A stretch of DNA of 64,000 bases, taken from positions 682,001 through 746,000 of the forward strand of contig JAPFBL010000001.1 of the NCBI GenBank assembly GCA_026182355.1. The letters run 5' to 3'. Shown in pieces: positions 32,246-45,059 of the stretch; position 1 is the first letter of the stretch, and every line of letters begins with the position of its first letter. The notes under the pieces are model-generated. The model did not search any database. It had not been told where the DNA came from and saw only the letters and a program-made list of their open reading frames with translations. A program made the translations under genes and the position numbers. This DNA comes from Hermatobates lingyangjiaoensis (Eukaryota > Arthropoda > Insecta > Hemiptera > Hermatobatidae).

Positions 32246-34329
32246 TCTATTTTGTTCTGTTATGCTAAACCGGAGTGGGTTTTCAAAGATATTTCAATAC
32301 ACTGTTCTTTGAAATTACGAGATATTAAAAATTTCAGTCCTTTTAAAGGAAATATGCAATGTACACCAACCAGTTTAAAGGTATGCAATAGATCTGTACA
32401 GCTGATACTGTGGTTCAGAATCTCTTCTAAGACAAAATAGGCCGATGTTTTGCGCTTATTCCATTTTCGAAGTTTAGGTTAAGATAACCAAATAAGAAAT
32501 AGTGACTTTTTTGGTATTATATGGATTATTTACTAAAACAATACTTTTTATATTATAGTGTTTTATTACAATAATAAACAAGACTAGATCCTCATTAGAA
32601 TTATTATCTACACAAAAGATAATTCACTTTTATGTCTGTCATGAATTTTGTTTATAGTTCAAGTAATTCCGCTTTTTACATATCTCCAGTAATATATGCA
32701 ATTGTGAACAAAATGCCTTCAAGAAGAACAATGCAGCAAGTTTCCCATTTTCTTTCCAATTGGAATAACTCGGTGGCATCACAAAGGGGGAGTTTACTGT
32801 TTCAGAGCAAATATTTCAAAAGGGGACTGATTGCCTTGTAAATTGTCTTACAACACTGTTGACCATTTGTGGTTTTCAAATCGACTTTATTAGTCTTTGT
32901 TCTGTAGATTGAAGAAGCCCATAGCTCTTTTACTGCAGAGAAATATTATTTACGTCCAATTCAACGTAAAAATATTTTCAAATATTACAGTATTTAAAAC
33001 TATTATAAAGTATTTTATATTATAAAACTATAATAATAAAACTTTAATATAAAAATAAACCCATTTTTATTCTTACAGTGCTTGTAATGTTTGATGTAGT
33101 ATAGCTTAAATTCAATTTTTTATTTACATAAATGGATCATTTGACAGGGTGTTATTATTTTCAGAGTGTATATAATATAATAAAGTGATTGGTAAAATAT
33201 TTTTGTTGTAATAAATTTTTGTTTACAATATTTATGACAAGTGTTAAAAGATATACGATTTTCTGAATATAAACGTTACAGTTTAACGTTAAATAATTTT
33301 AAAAATGTGGAACTTTAAGGCATCTGCTACATTAACAAAAGCAATGGTATCAACAAGGGACTAATGTTTATGAAACAATATAAACACACACTAACAGATG
33401 CAAAGTTTAATACTTAATTAATTTAAAACACTTAAATAAATTCTATTTAAATTGGCAATATTGCTTCTAGAGTTAATGGATGACTGATCTTTTTTAATTT
33501 ATAGCATTTCCAGTTCAAGCTCACATGATTATGTTACAAATGGTAGAATGAACTATCCATCAATGTGAAATTCAAATTTATGGAACTATTTATCTATGAT
33601 TGTTTTAAAATTATTTAATTTGATTTTTTTTTAATTTTATTAACAGTCGAAGAACATGTTTTAAATGCATTTAATTCACATCACAGTATATGTAAATCCT
33701 AACTTTACAATTGAGACAGAGAGAAATAGTACCAATTTTTGATATAAAATATTAGGTAATATTTAGATGATTGATTTAGATGACACGGCATTTCAGTGCT
33801 GTAAGAATTCTGAAATAATACCTCCTCCTGTGCAATGAATAACAAATTTAATTTTCTTCAAAAGTTAGGAAAAAAGTGATTGAAATCAGTGGTTTATGTT
33901 TCCTTAGAAAATAATAAAAGTGTTATTATATGAAAATACCTACCCAAGAATTTTAATTAAAAAGTACCTGTTTAATACTTAAGATAACAACGGATTCCAC
34001 CCAATAGAATATATAATGATGTGCAACTGTAATTGAAAATGTTTAATTTCTCTTTGTTGATAGTTTGATAAAATCATTTAAAAAAGTGTTCAAATGAGAA
34101 TTACTTGTAATAACTTATTTATATTACCATTAAAAAGTCAAACAATTTTTTAATCAAAAAGTATTCTAAAAGAACTAAAAAGTAATTTTTTATATGCAAT
34201 TACACGTCGAGACTGTTGACTAGCTTGTTAAAGAGAAACGCTATTTTTTGTTAAAAAAAAATCAGTGGTTGTAGAAAAATTAATATTGCATTAATGCCAC
34301 TGCTTTGATGGTGCATATAAAGTTAGTTA
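32246..34329. other. AT-rich spacer
   Basis: Frames at 32252-32440 and 32632-32841 have no recognised domain. If 32157 is a hAT end they could be internal debris, but I cannot show it. The rest is AT-rich spacer. Confidence 0.45.
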
Positions 34330-34439
34330 AGGTCGAGGTGGCCATTCCACGAGAGAAGGCACCTGGGCCAAAGATTGACTCTTAGTGATCTTACACAATC
34401 AATATTCTTCATTGGGAGTCTTACCTTTTTGCCCCAAAT

Positions 34440-34624
34440 CAAGTGTCCTTAGAGTAGGGATCTTTAACGGTTGATTCAGATCTTAAAGCCTTGGGACGAA
34501 CGGCCTAACATCCTCCTTGTTCTCAAATTTTTTAACTCCCCATAAATAAATTGAAGATAAGACTGGGTATCGAACCCTCGATCTACCAGTTCATAGGTGA
34601 TCCGTAAGCCACTCAGCTACCATT
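34440..34624 (-). repeat. tRNA-derived SINE, minus copy
   Basis: On the minus strand the A box TAGCTGAGTGG (34619-34609) and B box GGTTCGATACC (34576-34566) are well preserved and correctly spaced. The body ends with the shared AGAGTAGGGATCTTTA tail word near 34453-34468. More complex sequence continues to about 34330 and may be part of the same insertion. Confidence 0.75.
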
Positions 34625-34626
34625 GC

Positions 34627-36200
34627 CTTTGCATATACTATCAATGAAGGCCATAATTTTAATTTACTTCTGCAAAAATGAAAGTAAAGGAACCAGATGA
34701 GCTAAGAATAAAAACTTTGGAAATGTTATATACTAAAAAGCATCAGTCATCAATCAACTGTAGAGCTGATATTGCCAAGATAAACAATAATTATACAGTT
34801 GTTTGAGTTATAGTTCTCTGCATTTACCAGAATAATTTAACTCCTTGGTGGGTATGACTGGTTAGTTCAGCGTTCTTGTGAAATTTGACGATTACGTTAA
34901 AGTTACACTTTAAACAATATTTTTTAAACCATCAGTGTTTTCATTCATCGTTTTTTCATTTTCAGAATGGCATAATTCTGTTAGTTTACTCACTTATTGG
35001 TCCATAATATTTATATTTGTAACCTTGTATCTTTTTTTATGATTATTGATTGCTAATGGTTTCTTATATTTTCATCTTATTGTAGATCTATGAAAACGAA
35101 AACGTTAACTTTCAAAGATAGATTTGAAATGAAAACCTTACGGATTATTGACAATTATTTTTCATTTTCTTCTGTTCCAGAGTCCATACCATTATCAAGT
35201 TTTTGTAATATGTAAATCTGGATATGACATCAATCTTATATGAAAATGTAAATACAACATATTAGAAAACCGTTAGATTTGAAGTTGAAATTAAACTTTC
35301 ATAACCTATATTTTGGTTTGTTTAAAAGAGATTCCATGAACCAATAATCAGAAGAAATATAAAAAGCCTGCATTAACTAACATACATAATTCGACGCCAA
35401 ATTATAGCATGTAGTGTATTACCTATGTTATGTTAAGAGAACATACAGAAGTACGAACTTTCGTTTATTAAAAGCTATAAATTAATATTAATAGTTGTTC
35501 ATTAATAAAAATAAAGTTAAAAATAAGTATGCGTTGAAATACAAACCTTAACTACATACTACTATTCAGTTTGTTTTGATTTGTCTTCCTTAATTTTAGC
35601 TTGAAATTTACAGACAAAAAGATTCATAAAACCCTTAAAATAAATGTCAGTGCGTAAACCATGGTATGAAATTAAAGAATAAAACAACATTAAAGATCTT
35701 ACTTGGCAACTTTATTAGTAAAAGTTACAAAATAAAAAATAGCTACTATGAGAGAAACCACTACTAGTGGAAAGATCTCAATACTGTTTTAGGCTTTGGT
35801 ATGTATAACAATAATTACAAAATTAATGTTAAAATGTGCTCGGAAATCTGAGAACTGTAAAGATTTTCACACTCGGAAGTTTCGCAGTAATTACTTAACA
35901 GAACAACAAAATATTTTTCTTGAGAAACTATGAGTTTGTGTAGTTCAATTGAAATTTATAGTAAAGGTATAGTTAACTAGAATTTGTTAACACTTTTTTT
36001 TTGGAGTGTGAAGAAAGGAACAAAGTTATCTGCATGGCTTGTGAAATATTGGTTGGTAATATCCTCTTATTTACAATGTTATCCGTGAGTCCTTATATTA
36101 TGGATAGGAGAGTGAGTGAGAGACAGTGATAACGAAATATTTTATAGGGTAATATAGTATGAAGGCCCTTTCCACATTTCCTGTACTAAATTAAATCAAA
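34627..36200. other. AT-rich spacer
   Basis: AT-rich; no gene recognised. Confidence 0.5.
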
Positions 36201-36500
36201 CGTCTCAGCAATGAATTGCGTTTCCATCAATTCCGCTGTAAGATTGAAAGCATTGATTGGTGAAGGATCAAAGCGTTCTGAGTCACGGGGAATCTATTAG
36301 ACGGATGTCGCCCCTAGGCGGGCAGGGCCATTCCGGCCCATTGCCCTCCACCCTCGGCCCTTGACCAATGGCTGCTTGTCTCTCTCAACCCCTGCTACCC
36401 CTTGGAAATTAGTCCAACCCTCGACCAGAGTCAACAAATCTCAATGCAAATCTGACACTATCAACCAGATCCTGCCCCTTTCACTTCATCATATTTTTCT
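36201..36500. promoter_or_regulatory. Strong candidate regulatory island with octamer and TCF words
   Basis: Complex GC-rich sequence with GATCAAAG (LEF/TCF-type) at 36266-36273, GACCAATGG (CCAAT box) near 36363 and a consensus POU octamer ATGCAAAT at 36444-36451. No coding frame crosses it. Candidate enhancer; the motifs are seen, the function is inferred. Confidence 0.4.
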
Positions 36501-37860
36501 ATCTATTTCCGGTGCACTCCCTTCAGAAGCATAAGTCATTCAGATTTTGATATGATAAGATAAAGGAATAAAATATATACATTAATGTATTTGTTAAATT
36601 GTAAATCTTTTAAACAGTTTTTCAATTCACGTATGTAATTTCTTATAGAAGTAAAATATCACGTGGTCCAAATATCACATTCATTACATGACAGGAGTAG
36701 TCGCTGATAAAATATTGAATGCTGTATGATAAATTATTCCAAGTATAAATGATTTAATATATTTCAAAACAACTGTGTAAAATTAACAGTATAAAAGAAA
36801 GTGGTACAAAAGAAAATGAAACAATACAAAACAATGAGACATATTTTGACCTTTTTTGGCCATTAATAATAGAAGACAAGAATTTTTGCTTAGTTTCCTA
36901 ACGATGACATGAAAATTATAATGTTGAAATATAAGCTCTTCTGAACAGTTTTCGCTACAAATTGATTCATTCATAATTAGACATTTTCTTATTGGATTAA
37001 ATGTAAATGGAAGAAATCTATATATGAAGTAAAACATGTAATTGTTTATTTACTACAAATTGGGAACAAAATAAAATTAACTCCTTTTGTTACTTTGTTT
37101 GTATGTAATATAATGAACATATTATAATAAAACTTGTAACAATTAACTATTTTAAAACCAAGAAGACTAATATTTGAACTGAGTTTTTTAGGGTCATTAG
37201 AATTTCTTGCTAAAATAAGTAGTTAGGTAACATATGACTGACTAAGAAATAAAAAAAAGTTGAATTCAGTAAATTGTTTTTAAAAAAAAAAAATGTTTCA
37301 TTTGACTTCATTATTACTACAATTTAATTATATGTCAGTCAACTGGAGTGGTTAAAGCCAAGCCAGTTGGTGAAGTAATCACTTTTATAAAGTAGTTTTA
37401 GCAAATATATTCATAGAGAATGTTATTTTAGTTATAATTGTTGATGATAAACAGCTCACTTGGTTTGAAAGTTCCTTGAATATAGTCATATGTGAAGTAA
37501 TTTTGCGATGATATAATCATATTTAAGAACATGTTTAGTAAATTCAATTGATAAAAATTAGGAGTCTAATAGATATATAATAGACGTATAGGTTTAAAAT
37601 TAACTTTGGTGAAGTAAACTGAGTTAGTACAGTTTGCTACTTTTACTTGTTTGAAATGCTGTACAACCTACTTGTTATTATTATTACTTATGTCACATTC
37701 ATATTTATTTAAATGGAAGTTAGGTGTATATAGAAGAAGAAAGGAATAGTAGGTTTTAGAGAGGTTGGTCCAAAGCACACGAATCTGTTTATACGCCTTT
37801 GTTTGGCGGAATTCGAGTGTTTGTGTAAAACAAAACTTTAAATTACTTTTGTGAGTCGGC
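36501..37860. other. AT-rich spacer
   Basis: No gene. The minus-strand 84-codon frame at 36783-37037 has no motif and an AT-driven composition. Confidence 0.5.
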
Positions 37861-38040
37861 AGGATAGTAGGAGGAGGCGGAGGGGTTGGAGGAGGAAGGA
37901 AGAAGGTAAAGTTTCACCCTCCCTCTCGGGGGTTGTTATTGATCAAGAAGGGGGGGTTGGCCGGCCAGCCTGCGCATGTTGGACACAGATGCCCTCGGCC
38001 TCTTGATTAATGTACCCGGTGGGTGGGGAGAAGGTTCCTC
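37861..38040. promoter_or_regulatory. G-rich island with NRF1-type word
   Basis: Purine-rich first half (repeated GGAGG), then TTATTGATCAAG near 37936 and TGCGCATG at 37971-37978. The latter is the reverse complement of CATGCGCA in the island at 50.6 kb. CTTGATTAATG follows near 38001. The 82-codon frame that starts in this island lacks a domain. Candidate regulatory element or CpG-poor promoter. Confidence 0.33.
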
Positions 38041-40060
38041 CACCATAACCCATGCAAAAATACCACTTTACTCTGTAAAATAAATCTAATATCTTTCGTC
38101 TTCTATTTCGTGTCAGACATTAGGCCAATATCCCGACTACTGCACTCTCATGACTCTCTTCACCTTACCTTCTCTCTGCCAAAAGGATTGGTCTATTCTC
38201 ATTTAATCTTAAAAACATTATTGGCATGGTTTAAAATTCCTGCCTGCCCGCAACATATTTTTTTTTCTTAGTACCTTTATTATAGGCTTGGCTATATGAA
38301 TTCCATAATTATATAAAAATCTATAATAAGAACTCAGGAGTTTGGAACCATAATTATATTAAATCTTAGGACACTATATATAATATGTCTTATAGTTCAT
38401 TGAAAATAATAAAATAATGTGTAAAAGTAAAACAATTTAAATATATTGTCAAATGCTGGTAAGGAAAAACATACTATATTTTCATTAACGCATAAAAAAT
38501 AATTTATAATTGATATTTAAGTATTATTTGTACTATCATTTAGATATAGTAATTTTTTTTTTAAATCATAGTAAGTCAGAATTGTCAGCTTTAAGTTTTC
38601 TTTTCTTACCAGCCAAAGGAAGTGTTTATACATTGAAAACTAAAAAGTAGCGCAACGGAAGTTAATATTATTGTTTTTATTTATTTATGAACTTTTTTTT
38701 TACTTATCAATTTTTAAAATGTTTTGATGTCTGTTATAATTTATTTGTACATACTGCCAAGGGAATAAATTATTAAAAGTATGTTATGTTCCTATTTTGA
38801 TAAGAATATATAGTTATGAATGCTATTTTACATATGAATCCAAAATTGTACTTTGGTCAAGTATTTCACAAAACAATTTTAAAAAACTTGCTGCCAAATT
38901 TGTTATATTGTACACAAAACTTTCGAGAATTATTATTCAATTTCAATTTGAACCACAACTTCCTAAAAATTGTTTTTTACTACTAAAAAAATTTTTTTTG
39001 AGAACATTGGACGTTTATCTTAATATAAATTACAATATTGGGTGTAAAACATTTTTTTTTGAACGATTATGCAACAAAAAGTAGTAATTGAAGTAAAATC
39101 ATTAATTATAAAATTTCTACAGAAAATTTTATCAGTAAATTTTGATAAAATAGAATGCTTACTAGATTACATAGAAAAATGACTAGCTAAGTATGTTTTA
39201 TTAAAAAAATTGTTTGTTAGAAGAAAACATTTTTTTCTCAAAGTAGGAAAATTCTAAAACAACCTAAAGCTAAACATTAGCATTATGTAGGTAAAGTTTG
39301 CTGAATTTTATAAGCTATTCAGAGCGAATGAAATTGTATTTTCCTGAAACTTTTAACAAAAACTAATTGCACAGATTTTATGGCAAGCACTGCAAAATAA
39401 TGACCAAAAAAATCTGCAATTACTACATTTCTAAATTAAAACATGAAATTAACTTTTGAGATATACATACGATCTACTATAATTATTATGACTTACCAAC
39501 AATAAATTTTAAAAAAGGAATATTTATAATTGCTACAAATAAATTAACCAAACGAATATGAATTTCTTTTAACATATAAGACAAAATATGTTTAGAAATC
39601 CCAAAAAAATATATTCTAGTGAAGTAACTTTAATTAATTTTACCTGAGGTAAATCAGTTTTATTGACCAAATGATAAAATTAATCAGGTCATTTTTTGTA
39701 GTTCAAATATTTCTTTCAAACAAAAGTCAAAATTCCTATAAGTAGTATGAGATTCAGAAATAATTAACAGTCTATTCCATGGAAGTTCAGTTTTGAAACA
39801 AAAATGTAGTTATGTTACCACTAGACTGTAAGAGATACGAAAAGAATAGAATACAATTAGTTTTGTATTTAGAAGTAGTTTGAATGTGCAAATAAAACGT
39901 AATTGTTGAATAGATTTAAGAACCAAAAAGCAAGGACCATTAATATAAAAAACTTTACCTACAGAATCATTATTATTAATTAGTTATGTTCTGATATAAC
40001 ACTATAAAAAGTATTTGTTTTATTGTGGTATTAACTTAACGAAAACAAGTTACAGGAATC
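38041..40060. other. AT-rich spacer
   Basis: AT-rich. The frame at 38797-39084 (95 codons) is rich in F, K, I and L with no motif. Confidence 0.5.
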
Positions 40061-40170
40061 CAGTAAATAGAGATTTACAATTCGATTGGCTGCCCTACAG
40101 ACCAATCACAGCCGGCTTGATTTCAATCTCTCAATTTACTGTCTGCAATATTAATCACTGAATTGATTTA
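40061..40170. promoter_or_regulatory. Short island with divergent CCAAT boxes
   Basis: GATTGG at 40084-40089 and CCAATC at 40102-40107 form an inverted CCAAT pair 12 bp apart, in a small GC-richer patch with CAGCCGGCTTG. Candidate regulatory site. Confidence 0.3.
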
Positions 40171-40790
40171 GAATTCATATCTTTCTATCTCTCTCTGTTT
40201 TTCATTCCAATTACTAGTGAAATTAAGAACGAGAATATATTATGGAGTCTTCACTAACAAGAAGAAATAGATGTTTTAATAAATTAGTTTCAATATGGAT
40301 AGTAATGACTCTTGTATTTAAAAACAAGCAGAATCATGAAAAAAAAAAGTTTTTAAAATGCTTTATTAGCATTAAAATATGAAATGGGATTAATTATAAT
40401 GAAATAATTATTATTTTGAGTGTATTATCTCTTCCAAACATTCAAAACTCATAAAATACCAAACATTTGCTGATTAAAAAAATATTAAGTGCATAAAGGG
40501 AACTCTGAAATATTTTCATATATGAAAAGAATATGAGAAATTTGTTTCATATGAAGTGTTTTTCCAATCATAAAATATAACAAGTCTCTTAATAGGTTTT
40601 GTATTCAGCAACCTAAATTAATGTATTATAAAAAAAAACAATATGTTTGGATTAATTTAATACGTATATCCATCAAAATCTCAAAATATATTTTTCTACA
40701 ACTACACTAAAATAATATACATATTAAAAAAAAATTACTAGTAAAATGTTTATGAGGCATTTTAATTCATCTAGTTGAATATATATATAT
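40171..40790. other. AT-rich spacer
   Basis: AT-rich; nothing recognised. Confidence 0.5.
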
Positions 40791-40794
40791 GTAT

Positions 40795-41032
40795 AAAAAG
40801 ATTTCACATAAACACGTGAAACAACAATCAATGATCAAACCACAATAAGAAATGGGAAAACAAGACTAAGATCTTTCAACCGTAACAAGCGGTCTTCGTC
40901 AGAGTCAAAAAGTTGACTCTGAGTGTTGACTCAGAGAATCAGAGTGTTCAGTTGGGTTTTTGACTCTGACGAAGACCGCTTGTTACGGTTGAAAGATCTT
41001 AGTCTTGTTTTCTCATTTCTTATTGTGGTTTG

Positions 41033-41038
<6 letters not shown>
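40795..41038. mobile_element. Intact PLE-type inverted unit (TGTGGTTTGATCATTG family)
   Basis: Left arm 40831-40911 and right arm 40957-41037 are near-perfect inverted copies around a 45-bp centre with repeated GTTGACTC/GAGTC words. Both copies keep CTGACGA, the ACCG-CTTGTTA-CGGT helix, GAAA and GTC. The left outer end includes TTTCACATAAACACGTGAAA, itself a short hairpin (CACGTG). (TA)n begins directly at the right end. Confidence 0.85.
40966..41004 (+). ncRNA. Hammerhead-like core, all boxes intact
   Basis: CTGACGA (40966-40972), helix ACCG-CTTGTTA-CGGT, GAAA (40991-40994), then GATCTTA and GTC (41002-41004). The mirrored copy on the minus strand in the left arm is equally intact. Two extra bases precede helix II, and I could not find a convincing helix I. 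Confidence 0.45.
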
Positions 41039-41082
<44 letters not shown>

Positions 41083-41093
41083 AATGTAAAATT

Positions 41094-41137
<44 letters not shown>

Positions 41138-41210
41138 AATGTAAAATTTGTTGCTTCAACTACGTCAAGTAAAGAGCCTATATATATATATATTATATAT
41201 ATATATAAAG
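41036..41210. repeat. (TA)n tracts with a duplicated spacer
   Basis: Three TA tracts (41036-41079, 41098-41132 and about 41180-41210). The first two are each followed by the same ACATAAATGTAAAATTTG word, so a TA-plus-spacer segment was duplicated in tandem. Confidence 0.85.
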
Positions 41211-41346
41211 ATTTCACATAAACACGTGAAATAACAATCAATGATCAAACCACAATAAGAATATGGGAAAACAAGACCACTTGTTACGGTTAAGAAAGAT
41301 CTTGGTCTTGTTTTCCCATTTTCTTATTGTGGTTTGATCATTGATA
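41211..41346. mobile_element. Shortened PLE-type inverted unit
   Basis: Left arm 41237-41277 and right arm 41305-41345, homologous to the outer half of the unit at 40795-41038. The centre has lost the CTGACGA boxes and retains only one GTTACGGTT word. A TA tract borders each side. It is a deletion derivative of the same family. Confidence 0.8.
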
Positions 41347-44145
41347 TATATATGAGCTAAAATTTTTAGGCTCAGTTAATTCTTTAGATTAATAATTTTA
41401 TTGACAGTTATTGATTTAAATAGTGAAAACAGGGATCAAAAAATTTGAATGATAATATTAATCTTGAACTTTTAAATACAAATTATTCTAATTTTTATAT
41501 ATTTAAGGCTTGTTACAGAAATATTTAAAAATTCACCTGCAGTTACCACAGCTTTTCGTAGTAAAAGAACATTTTTATTTAAAAAAGAAATAACTAAAGA
41601 GTTCCAATTTAACAATGACTTCTGCTGTAAAATAGAAAGAATGTAGCAATCTGTACTAAGAAGAGATAACCCATTTTTAAAAGAAATGCTGTATCAACAT
41701 TCAATTCAATAAAAGTAAATAATTAATATTAAAATTAATAAAAAAATGCATGAAAAGTAAATAACTCTAATGCAAAGACTTTTGAATTTCATATATTAAA
41801 CAAACGGAACACTTTTAATTTTGAAAACTCTGATAATTGCGGTTATTTTATCAGTCAAGTGGAAAAAGATGTATGTAAACATTGTTAGTCCTTCAGTAAT
41901 ATAAGTGTTTATAGTTTTTCTTATTCAAAAAAATATTTACTTTTTTTAGTCTTATACTGTTACTAAATTACTTTTACTCGTATCACGCCATACGGTTTAA
42001 TATTTTAGATTAATTTAGTGTATATATTTTTTTTCAGCTGTTTTCGAGCTCATAGTGATTCCAAAATAAATATTTATTCAATCGTAATTTCAGAAATATT
42101 GCAAGATTTTAATTTAGTCAGATAAATAAACACCGAACTCTATATAAAACTGATATTTAGTTAATGCCACTGAAAAGTTCGTTATAGTAAATATGATAAT
42201 TCATTACCGATCGTAAATATTTGTATCACTGAAAAAATAAATGTTAATAATTTAAAATTAATTAAGCATTTATATGTACTAGGTTGGGTCATTATTAAAT
42301 TACAGAAATTACAATCTAAACTACATAAAGTACATAAATTATATCTTATATTATAATTTTTATAATAAAATTGCTATGGGCATTTACAGAAGTGGATATC
42401 ACTATTTCGTGTTTTCTTTCAATTTCTGCTTATTAAAATATCAGCATTCGATTTGTTCAAACTTGTGCTCAGTGTCTCAATAACTGCTATTTAATCAAAA
42501 TCTCGGTTAATTTTAATTTCTGACAAGCATGAATATTTACAATTTTGGAAATTGGCCCTAATTGTTATGACTTTTAAGTGTAAAAATCTAAGGAATAATA
42601 TTTGAAACTTCTACATTATTTTCAATGGTTAAAAATACTTCCTAACTCTACTACAAACTATTTAATTTTAAATAAATTTCAAATTGACTGTTAGTAGTTC
42701 TTAAAAAAAATGCATTGTAAACTTCAAATATGGATTCATATTGGGGGAGTCAGGGGCAATCCATCATCACTGACATCTCGGTCTCAGGTCGGTCTGTGAT
42801 GATTTCATTCGACTGACGGATAAATTCAAATATTCGACTACACGATTTATATACACATTAAACTAAAGAGCACCAACAAAAGACAAACGTTCATGTTTCT
42901 TTATACTTTTGCCACTCTTTCATCCACGACAGAATAATAGAATGTTTGAATTTTCCTTCTCTATTGTATTATTTTTGTGAAGACCTCAAGGTACAGAAAA
43001 TATAAGAAAGCCTAGTGTTTCATCTCTTTCTAGAATAAACTACAAAAGCTTTAGCGGTAGATAAACTAAACCTTGCAAGTTTCTGGAAATATATATTGTT
43101 ATCATTCACTTACACATTAATGTACATAAACCAAAGTAAGTAAAAATCATCTAATGTTTAAACATATTTTTTTAAGTGTCCATCGTGTTTCGTTTTTTAT
43201 TGAAGAGCTCTTTATAATATTTTTGCATAAGCTTTGAAAACATTTCCGGATTTATGAATTTTATTTGATCCTCAATTTTATTTTTAAATCTTTTATTTTC
43301 TAATGTTTATTCAAGAGTTCATTTCCCTTAAAAAAGTCCTACACGAAGAAATTGAAATGAGTCAGGTAAAACGATTGAGATAATCGGTTTATTTTACATC
43401 CACTAGTGAAAATTCGATCTGCAAAGATGCTTTGAAATGTTCATATAGCCTCTCCTGCAGTGTGGGCTGTGGTTTTTCTTTAATGGAACTATATTTACTA
43501 TGGATGTACTATAGTTTCAAGATATCTTCACTCATTGTGCAGTATTAAACTCCTGTGATAACTGTCTGATTCCTCTTCTTATTCTTAAACAAATATGTCT
43601 CAGCCATCTAATTAACTCTAATATCATCAAACGTGAATTTTACAGGCTGCAGATGGTGTTGTTCAATCACCTGAGAATTTTCAATTACCCAAATTCTGCA
43701 GTCCTGATTTTTTTATAAAATCGTTCAAATGAAGGTGAGTCTCTTAATAGGGACTATCATTTTATTATAATTTTTTTATTTTATTATATTTAAAATAAGA
43801 TAAAATAAATTCTTTTTTTATTTTAAATATAATAAAAAAAAATATATATCCCATATAGATGGGATCAGTACCATCTGACGTGATCAACTTTCGAGCAATC
43901 GAGGATCACTATTTACTAAATCTTGGAACCTCATAGCAAATACAATTCTTATCATATGTAATTTATTATATGATAAGTGTATATGATAATTCTTATCATA
44001 TAATGCAATTATTATCTTAGCAAAACGACTCTTTGTAACATCATAAGATAGTTATATGCTATCAGCTAATAAGTAAAGCATGCTTTCCTACAACAACAAT
44101 TACTACTACAATGCAACTTTAAGTTGCTCCTAATTTTAACCTATA
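41347..44145. other. AT-rich spacer
   Basis: No gene. Small features: an imperfect inverted word ATCATCAC..GTGATGAT at about 42762-42803, a palindromic TTTTATTTTATTATATTTAA pair at 43767-43837, and ATATGATAAG/CTTATCATAT repeats at 43950-44000. Confidence 0.5.
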
Positions 44146-44149
44146 TATA

Positions 44150-44930
44150 TATAAAGATTTCACATAAACACGTGAAATAACAATCAATGATCAAACCACA
44201 ATATGAAAATGGGAAAACAAGACTAAAATCTTTCAACCGTAACAAGCGGTCTTCGTCAGAGTCTGTGTTTCAGTCTTCTGCATCTAGTGTTTCAGTTGGA
44301 TTTTTGACTTGATTTCCAAGATTGAAGGTAAAAATTATAATCAAAACTAAAAATGCAAATAAAAGAAACTTAGGCGTAGGGTAGAATCAACGGAAGGTAC
44401 ATGACCAGAGGTCCAAATAACTACCATGAGAACACCAAGCCCTCTTCGTGATCAGCGACAGTAGAGGGTTGTGATGTCCATAGTGCCAAAGGAGAGTGTA
44501 GTCCAGGGTGCCGTGTAAGGTTAAGATAGTTTATAGGGAATAAATCTAATATTTGCATGAGGGAAGGCCCATTAACTATAGGCTGCATCAGCAATAGTAT
44601 CACTACAAAGACGGAAACTAAATCTCTCCAAACTATGGACATCACAACCCTCTACTGTCGCTGATCACGAAGAGGGCTTGGTGTTCCCATGGTAGTTATT
44701 TGGACCTCTGGTCATGTACCTTCCGTTGATTCTACCCTACGCCTAAGCTTCTTTTATTTGCATTTTTAGTTTTGATCATAATTTTTACCTTCAATCCTGG
44801 AAAATCAAGTCAAAAACCCAACTGAAACACTAGATGCAGAAGACTGAAACACAGACTCTGACGAAGACCGCTTGTTACGGTTGAAAGATCTTAGTCTTGT
44901 TTTCCCATTTTCATACTGCGGTTTGATCAT
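44150..44930. mobile_element. Long inverted unit, about 297-bp arms
   Basis: Left arm 44187-44483 and right arm 44633-44930 are near-identical inverted copies around a 149-bp loop. The outer third of each arm is the TGTGGTTTGATCATTG terminal family with the CTGACGA/GAAA core. The inner two thirds (AGGTACATGACCAGAGGTCC and GATCAGCGACAGTAGAGGG words) are not seen elsewhere in the window. The minus frame 44421-44645 in the loop has no recognised domain. The transcript of either strand would fold into a long double-stranded stem. Confidence 0.85.
44868..44896 (+). ncRNA. Hammerhead-like core in right arm
   Basis: CTGACGA (44868-44874), the ACCG/CGGT helix, GAAA (44883-44886) and GTC (44894-44896), identical in layout to the 40966 copy. 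The mirror copy in the left arm is also preserved. Confidence 0.42.
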
Positions 44931-45059
44931 ATATATATATATATATTTTCGAGTTTCACCCTCTTTTGTAAGAACTGAAGTAAAGCAATGGAAGCAAGAA
45001 GGGAGGGAGACAAAGAAGGGTAGGAGATAGTAGAGTAATTGAAGTAACATTTTCAATAT

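Noticed and set aside
41020..41241. Frame with long IY repeats
   Set aside because: Translation of (TA)n tracts.
44421..44645. 74-codon frame in the loop of the long inverted unit
   Set aside because: Part of it simply reads through the inverted arms. No recognised domain.
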